Positions 27,281 through 36,590 of a stretch of DNA of 54,567 bases are shown here, one piece after another (within the stretch, counting starts at the first letter, position 1; each line of letters begins with the position of its first letter). The translations under genes were made by a program, and so were the position numbers. The stretch lies in the NCBI GenBank assembly GCA_019116805.1, contig DXAV01000032.1, positions 1-54,567 on the forward strand. The letters are read 5' to 3'. The notes beneath the pieces are model-generated. The model saw nothing but the letters and a program-made list of their open reading frames with translations, had not been told where the DNA came from and did not search any database. This stretch comes from Candidatus Bacteroides merdavium (GTDB lineage: Bacteria; Bacteroidota; Bacteroidia; Bacteroidales; Bacteroidaceae).

Positions 27281-28807
27281 ATGACGGAAGCAAAGAGAAT
27301 AAAAACAGCATTGGTATCCGTTTACCATAAAGACGGTTTGGACGAAATAATTACCAAACTGCACGAAGAAGGTGTGGAATTCCTCTCGACAGGCGGCACA
27401 CGCCAGTTCATCGAAGGGCTGGGTTATCCCTGCCGCGCGGTGGAAGAACTGACCACCTATCCGTCCATCCTGGGCGGCCGCGTAAAAACGCTCCACCCGA
27501 AAGTGTTCGGAGGCATCCTGTGCCGCCGCGACATGGAGCAGGACCTGCAACAGATCGAAAAATATGAAATCCCTGAAATAGACCTCGTCATCGTTGACCT
27601 CTATCCCTTTGAGGCAACCGTAGCCAGCGGAGCGCCCGAAGCCGACATCATCGAGAAAATCGACATAGGCGGTATCTCGCTCATCCGCGCCGCTGCCAAG
27701 AACTATAAGGACGTGGTCATCGTAGCTTCGCAAGCACAGTACCAGCCCCTGCGCGACATGCTGATGGAGCATGGCGCCACGACTTCGATTGAAGAGCGCC
27801 GCTGGTTTGCCAAGGAAGCTTTCGCCGTTTCGTCACACTACGACTCGGCCATCTTCAACTACTTCGATGGTGGCGAAGGAAGCGCCTTCCGCTACTCGGC
27901 CAACAACCAGAAGACCCTGCGCTACGGCGAGAACCCCCATCAGAAGGGATATTTCTACGGCAATCTGGACGAAATGTTCGACCAGATCCACGGTAAGGAA
28001 ATCTCTTACAACAACCTGCTGGACATCAATGCGGCCGTTGACCTCATCAACGAATTCGGAAACGACACGACGTTCGCCATCCTGAAGCACAACAACGCCT
28101 GTGGTTTGGCTACCCGTCCGACGGTGCTTGAGGCCTGGAAGGACGCCCTGGCAGGCGACCCCGTATCAGCTTTCGGAGGCGTGCTCATCACGAACGCCGT
28201 CATCGACAAGGCTGCTGCTGAGGAAATCACGAAAATCTTCTTCGAAGTCATCATCGCCCCCGACTATGACGTAGACGCCCTCGAAATTCTGGGTCAGAAG
28301 AAGAACCGCATCATCCTGGCCCGCAAGCAGGGTGCACTGCCCACGAAGCAGTTCCGTTCGCTGCTGAACGGCGTATTGGTACAGGACCGCGACCTCAAGG
28401 TAGAAACTCCCGAAGACTTGAAAGTAGTGACCGTCAAGGCTCCTACCGCACAGGAAATCGACGATATGCTCTTCGCCAACAAGATTGTGAAGAACTCCAA
28501 ATCGAACGCCATCGTCTTGGCCAAGGGACACCAGCTGCTGGCCAGCGGTGTGGGTCAGACAAGCCGTGTGGATGCGCTGAAGCAGGCCATCGAGAAGGCC
28601 AAGAGCTTCGGTTTCGACCTGCACGGAGCTGTAATGGCCAGCGATGCTTTCTTCCCCTTCCCCGATTGCGTGGAGATTGCCGGCAACGAAGGCATCACTG
28701 CCGTCATCCAGCCGGGCGGAAGCATCAAGGACCAGCTGAGCTTTGACTACTGCAACGAGCATGGCATCGCCATGGTGACGACAGGTTTCCGTCACTTCAA
28801 GCACTAA
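27281..28807 (+). CDS. purH: bifunctional AICAR formyltransferase / IMP cyclohydrolase
   Basis: The 508-residue enzyme performs the last two steps of de novo IMP synthesis. The N-terminal MGS-like cyclohydrolase domain shows ALVSVYHKDGLDEI, STGGTRQFIE and GGRVKTLHPKVFGGIL. The C-terminal transformylase domain has RYGENPHQKGYFYG, LKHNNACGLA with the catalytic Lys-His, DPVSAFGGVL, and the ending DAFFPFPDCVEIAGNEG, then QPGGSIKD. All these are intact and length is normal for the family. It has its own promoter box, and a long imperfect inverted repeat separates it from mreB. Confidence 0.98.
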   Translation: MTEAKRIKTALVSVYHKDGLDEIITKLHEEGVEFLSTGGTRQFIEGLGYPCRAVEELTTYPSILGGRVKTLHPKVFGGILCRRDMEQDLQQIEKYEIPEIDLVIVDLYPFEATVASGAPEADIIEKIDIGGISLIRAAAKNYKDVVIVASQAQYQPLRDMLMEHGATTSIEERRWFAKEAFAVSSHYDSAIFNYFDGGEGSAFRYSANNQKTLRYGENPHQKGYFYGNLDEMFDQIHGKEISYNNLLDINAAVDLINEFGNDTTFAILKHNNACGLATRPTVLEAWKDALAGDPVSAFGGVLITNAVIDKAAAEEITKIFFEVIIAPDYDVDALEILGQKKNRIILARKQGALPTKQFRSLLNGVLVQDRDLKVETPEDLKVVTVKAPTAQEIDDMLFANKIVKNSKSNAIVLAKGHQLLASGVGQTSRVDALKQAIEKAKSFGFDLHGAVMASDAFFPFPDCVEIAGNEGITAVIQPGGSIKDQLSFDYCNEHGIAMVTTGFRHFKH

Positions 28808-28810
28808 AAA

Positions 28811-28920
28811 TAATGAAGAATGAAGAACGAAGAATGAAGAATTTGAACGTATCAAAGTGCGTGCCTGGATTCTCGTTTTCCGTTCTTCATTCTTAATTCT
28901 TCATTCTTAATTTTTCATTA
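28811..28920. repeat. long imperfect inverted repeat of GAAGAAT words between purH and mreB
   Basis: The left arm (28811-28842) is built of GAAGAATGAAGAAC-type words and the right arm (28881-28920) of their complements (TTCTTCATTCTTAA). The two arms can fold into an imperfect hairpin of roughly 30 pairs with about 38 bases between. It may act as the purH terminator, since T-rich sequence follows. Confidence 0.8.
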
Positions 28921-28925
28921 AAAAG

Positions 28926-29948
28926 ATGGGATTATTCTCTTTTACCCAAGAAATAGCCATGGACCTGGGCACGGCCAACACCATCATTACCTCCAATGGT
29001 AAGATTGTGGTGGACGAACCTTCGGTTGTGGCCCTCGACCGCCGTACGGACAAGATGATTGCCGTGGGCGAGAAAGCCAAGCTCATGCACGAGAAGACAC
29101 ATGAGAACATCCGCACCATCCGCCCCCTGCGCGACGGCGTTATCGCCGACTTCTACGCCTGCGAGCAGATGATACGTGGCCTCATCAAGATGGTGAACAC
29201 ACGTCACCGCCTCTTTTCGCCTTCGCTCCGCATGGTCATCGGCGTGCCCTCAGGCAGTACGGAAGTGGAACTCCGTGCCGTACGCGACTCGGCTGAGCAT
29301 GCCGGCGGACGTGACGTTTACCTCATCTTCGAACCCATGGCTGCCGCTATCGGTATCGGCATCGACGTGGAAGCGCCCGAAGGCAACATGATTGTGGACA
29401 TAGGTGGTGGCTCGACTGAAATCGCTGTCATCTCGTTGGGAGGTATTGTATCGAACAACTCCATCCGTATTGCGGGTGACGACCTCACGGCCGACATTCA
29501 GGAGTACATGAGTCGCCAGCACAACGTGAAAGTCAGCGAGCGTATGGCCGAGCGCATCAAGATACATGTGGGAGCCGCCCTGACCGACCTGGGTGACGAT
29601 GCCCCCGAAGACTATATCGTACACGGTCCGAACCGCATTACGGCCCTGCCAATGGAAGTGCCCGTATGCTATCAGGAAGTGGCCCACTGCCTCGAGAAAT
29701 CCATCTCGAAGATTGAGACGGCCATCCTCAGCGCGCTGGAAAATACGCCACCCGAGCTGTATGCTGACATCGTACACAATGGTATCTATCTGGCTGGTGG
29801 AGGTGCTCTGCTTCGCGGACTTGACAAGCGTCTGACAGACAAGATCAACATTCCTTTCCACATTGCCGAAGATCCTTTACACGCTGTTGCCAAGGGTACA
29901 GGCATCGCCCTGAAGAATGTTGACCGCTTTTCTTTCCTGATGCGATAA
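28926..29948 (+). CDS. mreB: rod shape-determining protein MreB
   Basis: The 340-residue actin homologue forms membrane-bound filaments that guide lateral wall synthesis. Actin-fold boxes are phosphate 1 (AMDLGTANTII), connect 1 (GVIADF), phosphate 2 (IVDIGGGSTEIAVISLGG) and the adenosine loop (IYLAGGGALLRGL). The N-terminal MGLFSFTQEI is the usual amphipathic membrane-binding segment. It opens the cell-shape cluster mreB-mreC-mreD-mrdA-rodA, with a 115-base gap to mreC that contains another inverted repeat. Confidence 0.98.
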   Translation: MGLFSFTQEIAMDLGTANTIITSNGKIVVDEPSVVALDRRTDKMIAVGEKAKLMHEKTHENIRTIRPLRDGVIADFYACEQMIRGLIKMVNTRHRLFSPSLRMVIGVPSGSTEVELRAVRDSAEHAGGRDVYLIFEPMAAAIGIGIDVEAPEGNMIVDIGGGSTEIAVISLGGIVSNNSIRIAGDDLTADIQEYMSRQHNVKVSERMAERIKIHVGAALTDLGDDAPEDYIVHGPNRITALPMEVPVCYQEVAHCLEKSISKIETAILSALENTPPELYADIVHNGIYLAGGGALLRGLDKRLTDKINIPFHIAEDPLHAVAKGTGIALKNVDRFSFLMR

Positions 29949-29957
29949 CTTAATCAG

Positions 29958-30033
29958 CGGTTAGTGATAAGTGGTTAGTGCTTGGTGTCTCCATCCGGAG
30001 AACCACCCAATGCTAACCACTTACTGCTAACCG
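29958..30033. repeat. imperfect inverted repeat of GGTTAGTG words between mreB and mreC
   Basis: The left arm 29958-29987 holds GGTTAGTG twice (CGGTTAGTGATAAG then TGGTTAGTGCTTGG) and pairs with 30002-30033 (GCTAACCACTTACTGCTAACCG end) with a few mismatches. The loop at 29988-30001 has its own five-base stem TCTCC/GGAGA. Further GCTAACCG words follow to about 30055. Confidence 0.85.
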
Positions 30034-30063
30034 TTCATCATTAACCGCTAACCGTTAATTATC

Positions 30064-30918
30064 GTGCGTGACCTCCTTAACTTCCTGTTAAAGTACAACC
30101 ACTGGCTTCTCTTCCTATTACTAGAGGCAGTCAGCTTGTTTTTGTTGTGCAACACTGGTTCATACCAACACAGCGCAGCCCTTTCATCCGCCAATCTAAT
30201 TGCAGGAAAGGTTTATGAGGTAACGGGAAGTATCATTTCCTATTTTCATCTGAAAGATGCCAATGAGGACTTACTCGACCGCAACGTGTGGCTGGAGCAA
30301 CGTGTATCCCAACTGGAAAGAGCCTTGAACAGCCATGTGGGCGATTCTGCTGTCCGCCGGGCCTTGAAACGCGTACTTCCATCGGAAACTGGTGTTTACC
30401 AAAGTTTCAAGGCACACGTCATCAAAAACAGCTTGAACTTAACGGACAACTACATCACTCTCGACAAAGGAAGTGCAGCCGGAGTCAAACCGGATATGGC
30501 GGTGGTGGGAGCTGCTGGTGTAGTGGGAATTGTGTACCGTACTTCTCCCCGCTATTCTCTAGTTCTTCCGTTACTTAACAGTAAATCCAGCATCAGTTGT
30601 AAAATACAAGGAAGCGAGTACTTCGGTTATCTGAAATGGGAAGGAGGCGACCCTCGCTATGCCTACTTGAAAGATTTGCCGAGGCATGCAGAATTTAATT
30701 TAGGCGACACAGTAGTCACCAGCGGATTTTCCTCAGTCTTTCCGCAAGGACTTATGGTAGGCGTTGTCGATGATATGGCCGACTCGAACGATGGACTATC
30801 CTATCTGCTCAGAATAAAACTCTCTACTGATTTCGGAAAGCTGGGATCTGTCCGTATTCTTGCCCGAAGCGGTCAAGCAGAACAAAAAGCATTGGAAAAA
30901 CAGGATACAAAACAATGA
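30064..30918 (+). CDS. mreC: rod shape-determining protein MreC
   Basis: The 284-residue protein has one N-terminal membrane segment (about residues 11-30), a periplasmic coiled coil near residues 60-90 (DRNVWLEQRVSQLERAL) and the double beta-barrel domain with GVKPDMAVVGAAGVVGIV and GDTVVTSGFSSVFPQGL. MreC links MreB to PBP2 and RodA in the elongation complex. The start is GTG at 30064; no ATG fits before the membrane segment. The C terminus is charged and ends three bases before mreD. Confidence 0.96.
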   Translation: MRDLLNFLLKYNHWLLFLLLEAVSLFLLCNTGSYQHSAALSSANLIAGKVYEVTGSIISYFHLKDANEDLLDRNVWLEQRVSQLERALNSHVGDSAVRRALKRVLPSETGVYQSFKAHVIKNSLNLTDNYITLDKGSAAGVKPDMAVVGAAGVVGIVYRTSPRYSLVLPLLNSKSSISCKIQGSEYFGYLKWEGGDPRYAYLKDLPRHAEFNLGDTVVTSGFSSVFPQGLMVGVVDDMADSNDGLSYLLRIKLSTDFGKLGSVRILARSGQAEQKALEKQDTKQ

Positions 30919-30921
30919 CGC

Positions 30922-31431
30922 ATGACAATAACTTATCTACATAAAGCAGGATGGCTTGTCGCACTGGTTTTGTTGCAGGCACTCATACTGAACAACCTCC
31001 ATATAGGTGGTTATGCCACTCCTTTTTTATACATTTACCTCATATTAAAGTTTGAGGCGGACATTACCCCCAATCGGCTGATGTTGTGGGCATTCTGTCT
31101 TGGTATAATGGTCGATATTTTCTCAGATACCCCAGGACTAAACGCAGCCGCTACAGTTCTCCTTGCCTTCATCCGTCCCACTCTCCTGAGACTCTTCGTT
31201 CCTCGCGATCTTCAGGAGACATTCATTCCCTCTATCCGTACTATGGGGATAACATCCTTCCTTAAATATGCATTTACAGCCATAGTACTACACCACGCCA
31301 TATTACTTTCGCTAGAGGCATTCTCCTTCGCCCACCTGCCGTCCCTCTTGCTACACATCATATCCAGTACCCTTTTCACTATGCTTTGCGTATTGGCGAC
31401 AGAGCTGCTTATACAAAAGGAACAACGATGA
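30922..31431 (+). CDS. mreD: rod shape-determining protein MreD
   Basis: This 169-residue, very hydrophobic inner-membrane protein has about five membrane segments. Its length, the motif GIMVDIFSDTPGLNAAATVLLAFIRP in TM3 (cue MVDIFSD), and its place between mreC and PBP2 identify it. It starts three bases after mreC and ends 25 bases before mrdA. Confidence 0.95.
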   Translation: MTITYLHKAGWLVALVLLQALILNNLHIGGYATPFLYIYLILKFEADITPNRLMLWAFCLGIMVDIFSDTPGLNAAATVLLAFIRPTLLRLFVPRDLQETFIPSIRTMGITSFLKYAFTAIVLHHAILLSLEAFSFAHLPSLLLHIISSTLFTMLCVLATELLIQKEQR

Positions 31432-31456
31432 ATGAACTCTGAAAAATAAACTGAAA

Positions 31457-33325
31457 ATGGCGAAAGACTATACATTTGAGAAACGGAAATACATATTAGG
31501 CACAATCATCGTTTGCACCGTCTTGATATACATTCTCCGACTAGCAGGACTTCAAATATTCTCCGATAAATACAAACGCTATGCCGATAGCAACGCTTTT
31601 CTCAACAAAATCCAATATCCCTCACGCGGTGCCATTTACGACCGCAACGGCAAGTTGCTAGTCTTCAACCAGCCTGCCTACGACATCACCTTCGTACCTC
31701 GCGAAGTGGAACATTTGGACACACTCGATTTCTGTCGTTCATTAGGCATCACGCGGGAACAATTCCTGCAACGGATGGAAGAAGTCCGTAACTTCCGAAA
31801 AAATCCGGGATATTCCAAATACACCCCGCAAGTGTTCATGACGCAACTTTCAGCCGAAGAATGTGGGGTCTTTCAGGAAAAGCTCTACAAATACCCTGGC
31901 TTCTCCATCCAACGACGCACTATCCGCCAATATTCCTACAATTCGGCAGGACACGTATTGGGCGACATCGGCGAAGTATCTATGCGCGATATTGAGAAAG
32001 ACGACTACTACATTCGCGGCGACTACATCGGCAAGCAGGGCATAGAACGTTCCTACGAAAAATATCTGCGCGGTGAAAAAGGAGTAGAAATTCTGTTGCG
32101 CGATGCCCACGGGCGCATACAGGGACACTACATGAATGGCCAGCTCGACCGTCCCTCCGTCCCTGGCAAAAACCTGAAACTGGGCATTGACATTGATCTG
32201 CAAATGTTAGGCGAACGTTTGATGCAAAACAAAATCGGTTCCATCGTAGCCATTGAGCCTAAAACAGGTGAAATACTTTGCATGGTTTCTTCACCCAGTT
32301 TTGATCCCCATATGATGATTGGCCGACAACGCGGAAAGAACCACCAAATTCTGGAAAAGAATCGCCAAAAGCCTTTGCTAAATCGAGCCATTATGGGTAC
32401 CTACCCGCCAGGTTCGACTTTCAAAACAACGCAAGGCCTCATCTTTTTGGAAGAAGGCATCATACAGGAAGACACTCCCTTTCCCTGTTCGCATGGTTTC
32501 ATTCACCGAGGATTACGCGTAGGATGTCACGGTCATGCTTCTCCTTTGCCCTTGGTACCTGCCATTGCCACCTCCTGCAACTCATACTTCTGCTGGGGAT
32601 TGTACAAAATGATTGGCGACAAGAAGTACGGTTCTCCCCAAGAAGCACTTACCGTGTGGAAAGATGATATGGTATCCCAAGGCTTCGGTTATCAACTGGG
32701 GGTAGACCTGCCTGGCGAATTACGTGGTTTCATCCCCAATTCACAATATTACGACCGCATTTATCGTGGGTCATGGAATGGCCTGACGATTATCAGTATC
32801 TCCATTGGCCAAGGAGAAATCTTAGCCACTCCATTACAGATAGCCAATCTCGGAGCTACAATCGCCAACCGCGGACACTTCATCACACCGCATGTAGTCA
32901 AGGAAATACAGGACAATCCGCTGGACAGCCTCTACAAGACGGTACGCACTACAACCATCCGAAAGGAATATTATGAGGATATCGTAAAAGGCATGCGAGC
33001 GGCAGTCACGGGTAGCACCGGCAGTGGAACATGCCGCATGGTAGGAACTTTGCTCCCTGGTGTAGAAGCATGTGGCAAAACTGGTACGGCACAAAACCCG
33101 CATGGTAAGGACCATTCGGTCTTTATGGGATTCGCTCCGATGAACGACCCTAAGATAGCCATCGTCGTTTACGTGGAGAACGGTGGTTGGGGAGCCACCT
33201 ACGGAGTTCCCATCGGTGCCTTAATGATGGACCAATACCTGCATGGCAAGCTGTCACCGCAAAACGAAGTATTGGCCGAAGATTTCAGTAACCGGACTAT
33301 TATTTATGGTAACGAGGAGAGATAG
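31457..33325 (+). CDS. mrdA: penicillin-binding protein 2, elongation transpeptidase
   Basis: The 622-residue class B PBP crosslinks peptidoglycan during rod elongation. It has one N-terminal membrane anchor (about residues 14-34), the pedestal domain (YPSRGAIYDRNGKLL) and the transpeptidase domain with the active-site serine in PPGSTFK (S320, K323), SxN as S373-C-N375 and KTG at K541. All catalytic motifs are intact. RodA begins inside the last 20 bases of this gene, so the two are translationally coupled. Confidence 0.97.
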   Translation: MAKDYTFEKRKYILGTIIVCTVLIYILRLAGLQIFSDKYKRYADSNAFLNKIQYPSRGAIYDRNGKLLVFNQPAYDITFVPREVEHLDTLDFCRSLGITREQFLQRMEEVRNFRKNPGYSKYTPQVFMTQLSAEECGVFQEKLYKYPGFSIQRRTIRQYSYNSAGHVLGDIGEVSMRDIEKDDYYIRGDYIGKQGIERSYEKYLRGEKGVEILLRDAHGRIQGHYMNGQLDRPSVPGKNLKLGIDIDLQMLGERLMQNKIGSIVAIEPKTGEILCMVSSPSFDPHMMIGRQRGKNHQILEKNRQKPLLNRAIMGTYPPGSTFKTTQGLIFLEEGIIQEDTPFPCSHGFIHRGLRVGCHGHASPLPLVPAIATSCNSYFCWGLYKMIGDKKYGSPQEALTVWKDDMVSQGFGYQLGVDLPGELRGFIPNSQYYDRIYRGSWNGLTIISISIGQGEILATPLQIANLGATIANRGHFITPHVVKEIQDNPLDSLYKTVRTTTIRKEYYEDIVKGMRAAVTGSTGSGTCRMVGTLLPGVEACGKTGTAQNPHGKDHSVFMGFAPMNDPKIAIVVYVENGGWGATYGVPIGALMMDQYLHGKLSPQNEVLAEDFSNRTIIYGNEER

Positions 33326-34766
33326 TATTTGGAAATCATTGGACTGGATGACTATTGTCATCTATTTGCTGCTGGTCATTTGGGGCTGGTTCAGTGTTTG
33401 TGGTGCAAGTTATGACTACGTGGACCGCGATTTTCTGGACTTTTCCACACGTGCAGGCAAGCAATTCGTATGGATAATCTGTTCTTTCGGGTTAGGTTTC
33501 GTACTACTGATGCTGGACGATATGTTCTATGACACGTTCGCCTATATCATCTATGCATGCATGTTAATATTATTATTGGTCACAATCTTCATAGCCCCCG
33601 ACACCAAAGGTTCCCGTTCATGGCTCATATTGGGACCAGTTAGTTTACAACCTGCTGAATTCGCCAAGTTTGCCACAGCATTAGCATTGGCTAAATTCAT
33701 GGGAGCTTATGGATTTGTCCTCCATCACTGGCGTAATGTCCTTACCATCGCCTTCCTCATCCTCGGCCCCATGCTGCTTATCGTAGGACAACGAGAAACA
33801 GGTTCTGCCCTGGTTTATCTGTCATTCTTTTTAATGCTCTATCGGGAAGGAATGCCAGGGGCAATTTTGTTCGCCGGAGTATGTGCCGTGGTTTACTTTG
33901 TAGTCGGTATCCGCTTTGCCGATGTTACGATGCTCCATGACTCGACTTCTGTGGGTGAGTTTGCAGTATTGTGCCTCATCCTGATTTCCGCCCCTATCCT
34001 ACTTCAAGTCTATCAGCGTAACCGCACCATAGTCTGGCAAATGACTATTACGTGTCTTACAATTGTAGCCTTAGCTTGTTCCATATCCGAATGGTTGTGG
34101 ACATTCAATGTTGTTTATGTGCTTTGGGGGTTATGTATATGCGCTGTCGGATGGCTCGTCTATCTAGCGTTACGCGAACGTCGGAAAATCTATGCACTTG
34201 TTTCCGTATTTATGATTGCCTCGGTAGGTTTCTTGTATTCATGCGACTATGTTTTCAACCAAGTCTTGGAGCCTCATCAACAGATCCGCATTAAAGTAGT
34301 ACTGGGTTTGGAAGAAGACTTGGCCGGGGCAGGCTATAATGTCAACCAGTCGAAAATCGCCATCGGCTCGGGCGGACTATGGGGTAAAGGATTTCTGAAC
34401 GGTACCCAAACCAAACTGAAATACGTCCCAGAACAGGACACGGACTTCATTTTCTGTACAGTAGGCGAGGAGGAAGGTTTCATCGGTTCGGTAGCTGTCC
34501 TGTTGCTGTATATGTGCCTGCTTTTACGCCTGCTCCACCTATCCGAACGCCAGCCCACTGTATCTGGACGTGTTTATGGCTATTCCGTAGTAGGCATATT
34601 TTTCTTCCACCTGTTTATCAATGTGGGTATGGTGTTGGGACTGACTCCCGTTATCGGTATCCCCCTCCCTTTCTTCAGCTACGGAGGCTCCTCCTTGTGG
34701 GGATTTACTATTTTGTTATTCGTGTTTCTGCGGGTTGATGCAGGTCGCGGGAAACGGATGAGATAG
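33306..34766 (+). CDS. rodA: peptidoglycan glycosyltransferase RodA
   Basis: The 486-residue polytopic protein belongs to the SEDS family, which polymerises lipid II glycan strands together with PBP2. Cues are GSRSWLILGPVSLQPAEFAKF, the catalytic region after it, and the C-terminal MVLGLTPVIGIPLPFFSYGGSS (cue PFFSYGGSS). A stretch of about 100 residues between the two halves (SISEWLWTFNVVYVLWG and on) makes it longer than the usual 370-420 residues, adding membrane segments. The ATG at 33306 overlaps mrdA by 20 bases. Its 3' end overlaps the opposing gldH gene by 59 bases. Confidence 0.96.
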   Translation: MVTRRDSIWKSLDWMTIVIYLLLVIWGWFSVCGASYDYVDRDFLDFSTRAGKQFVWIICSFGLGFVLLMLDDMFYDTFAYIIYACMLILLLVTIFIAPDTKGSRSWLILGPVSLQPAEFAKFATALALAKFMGAYGFVLHHWRNVLTIAFLILGPMLLIVGQRETGSALVYLSFFLMLYREGMPGAILFAGVCAVVYFVVGIRFADVTMLHDSTSVGEFAVLCLILISAPILLQVYQRNRTIVWQMTITCLTIVALACSISEWLWTFNVVYVLWGLCICAVGWLVYLALRERRKIYALVSVFMIASVGFLYSCDYVFNQVLEPHQQIRIKVVLGLEEDLAGAGYNVNQSKIAIGSGGLWGKGFLNGTQTKLKYVPEQDTDFIFCTVGEEEGFIGSVAVLLLYMCLLLRLLHLSERQPTVSGRVYGYSVVGIFFFHLFINVGMVLGLTPVIGIPLPFFSYGGSSLWGFTILLFVFLRVDAGRGKRMR

Positions 34767-35235
34767 TCAACCGAACTCCTATATCACTGATGCCCTTCAG
34801 AAGCGAATCTGTCATGGCCGGCAGCAAAAGGAAACGACAGGTAGCAGGCGTATCCAACCGAAGCGTCGTAACGTAGGACGTATTGTGATAGAAGTTAGCA
34901 AAGCCCTCACCCGTCCACCGGCCTTCATCATCGGCCAACGTTAGCCGCAAAGTATCCGTACGGATCAGAGTATCAACCGGAGTTGAGAAGATACTGGTCA
35001 TTGCCAATGCCAGGTTACAGTATGGATAATCGTTGCCGTGCCGCACATCCACGTAAACATCCATATCCTCATCGGGCATGGTAACAACGGCCATAAAAGA
35101 CAAGGTATCCGTGCGGCTCCACCCCTCATTCGTTACGGCCTGATAGTCACCATACACAATGCCTTTTCCGCAAGCTGCCAACATGAGCACGACAAATCCT
35201 GTCATCACCCACCTTGCCACGTTATCCCTGCGCAT
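34708..35235 (-). CDS. gldH: gliding motility lipoprotein GldH
   Basis: The 175-residue lipoprotein (signal MRRDNVARWVMTGFVVLMLAAC, shown in part as VLMLAAC, Cys near 22) contains DVRHGNDYPYCNLALAM and the late SDIGVRLT typical of GldH. GldH was defined by gliding in Flavobacterium, where it is needed for motility and chitin use, but it is conserved in nonmotile Bacteroidales, where its role is unknown. The ATG at 35235 overlaps the end of ricT by 14 bases, so it is coupled to that gene. Its 3' end runs 59 bases into the convergent rodA gene. Confidence 0.88.
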   Translation of the reverse strand: MRRDNVARWVMTGFVVLMLAACGKGIVYGDYQAVTNEGWSRTDTLSFMAVVTMPDEDMDVYVDVRHGNDYPYCNLALAMTSIFSTPVDTLIRTDTLRLTLADDEGRWTGEGFANFYHNTSYVTTLRLDTPATCRFLLLPAMTDSLLKGISDIGVRLTISSVSRDLHQPAETRITK

Positions 35236-36571
35236 TATTTTCCTTACCCTCACTCTTTCCACCGTTTCTGTCACCCTTCCGTTTCGACTTATTGCGACCA
35301 CGGTTTTTCGGACGAGCACTCTCCGAGGGCTTCTCCGATACAGCCTCTTTATCTGCTTTGGGGGCTTCAGCCGGATTCTGCGGAGCTATACTTTCCTGTT
35401 TCGGTTGTCCTTGCGACTGCGCCGATACATTTCCTCCCTTACTCTTGTTTTTCTTTTTCTTTTTGCCTTCACCTCCACCGGCTGTTTTGTTCTCACTACC
35501 ACCTTTGCTCTTACGATTACGATCGAAACGCGTCACACTCTCCTGCTCCAGCAAATCGGCTGTAACCTGTCTCTTCCCACTGCCTGTTTCCGACAAAGTA
35601 TCAGGCGCCATTCCCTTGCGGTTCATATTGATAACTTCAAAAGCACGACGGGCACTGATGGTTACTAAGTTGGCAGGAATGGACTTGTCACTCGAATATG
35701 TGACCTGTCCGGACAAGATATCCGCCTTGAAGTAAAACCATTCGGCATCTTTTGTCCGAAGAGTCATTTCCTTACTAGGCAGACGTTTCTGTGCCTCCAC
35801 ATAAACATCGACTTCATAATTGAGGCAGCATTTCAGCTTGGCACACTGTCCGGCCAGCTTCTGTGGATTGGGCGAAATGTCCTGATAACGTGCAGCACCC
35901 GTAGAAACGGACACAAAACTAGTCATCCACGTAGCACAACACAACTCGCGACCACAAGGGCCAATACCTCCGATACGTCCGGCTTCCTGACGAGCACCAA
36001 TCTGCTTCATCTCGATACGTACCCTGAAAGCTTCAGCCAACACCTTAATGAGTTGACGGAAGTCCACACGGCCCTCGGCAATGTAATAGAAAATGGCCTT
36101 GTTGCCGTCGCCTTGATACTCTACGTCGCCAATCTTCATATCCAACCCCAAACTGAGAGCAATCTGACGGGCACGTATCATAGTGGAATGTTCGCGAGCC
36201 TTAGCCTCGGTATATTTCTCCATGTCAGCAGCTTTGGCCTTGCGATAGATGCGACGTATATCGGCCTCGCTACGTATGCCTGTTTTCTTCATCTGAAGGG
36301 GAACAAGACGGCCGGTCAAAGTCACTACACCAATATCATGCCCAGGTGTAGCCTCCACGGCCACAATATCGCCCTTAGTCAGTTCCAATCGATTGGAATT
36401 ACGGAAATAGCCCTTACGAGTATTCTTGAACTGTACCTCCACAAATACCGACTCGGTTTCGTTTCCGGGAATGTCGGCCAGCCAGTCGTAGGTATTCAGT
36501 TGTCTATCCTGTCGCCCGCAACTACGGCAACAGAGCCGTCCACTTCCGTTATGTAGTATAAAATCATTCAT
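35222..36571 (-). CDS. ricT: RicT/PSP1 domain protein (YaaT-like)
   Basis: The 449-residue protein has an N-terminal CCRSCG segment, then the PSP1 domain (residues about 40-280) with FVEVQFKNTRKGYF, TRKGYFRNSN, GARQEAGRIGGIGPCGRELCC, and AKLKCCLNYE. The cysteine groups GPCGRELCC and KCC are those that bind an iron-sulfur cluster in Bacillus RicT, part of the RicAFT complex that controls RNA processing. RicA and RicF partners are not visible here. The C-terminal 110 residues are Lys/Gly/Glu-rich and disordered (GGGEGKKKKKNKSKGG). It is flanked by holB and gldH, the usual Bacteroidales order. Confidence 0.92.
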   Translation of the reverse strand: MNDFILHNGSGRLCCRSCGRQDRQLNTYDWLADIPGNETESVFVEVQFKNTRKGYFRNSNRLELTKGDIVAVEATPGHDIGVVTLTGRLVPLQMKKTGIRSEADIRRIYRKAKAADMEKYTEAKAREHSTMIRARQIALSLGLDMKIGDVEYQGDGNKAIFYYIAEGRVDFRQLIKVLAEAFRVRIEMKQIGARQEAGRIGGIGPCGRELCCATWMTSFVSVSTGAARYQDISPNPQKLAGQCAKLKCCLNYEVDVYVEAQKRLPSKEMTLRTKDAEWFYFKADILSGQVTYSSDKSIPANLVTISARRAFEVINMNRKGMAPDTLSETGSGKRQVTADLLEQESVTRFDRNRKSKGGSENKTAGGGEGKKKKKNKSKGGNVSAQSQGQPKQESIAPQNPAEAPKADKEAVSEKPSESARPKNRGRNKSKRKGDRNGGKSEGKENNAQG

Positions 36572-36590
36572 AATGTATAATTTTCAATTC

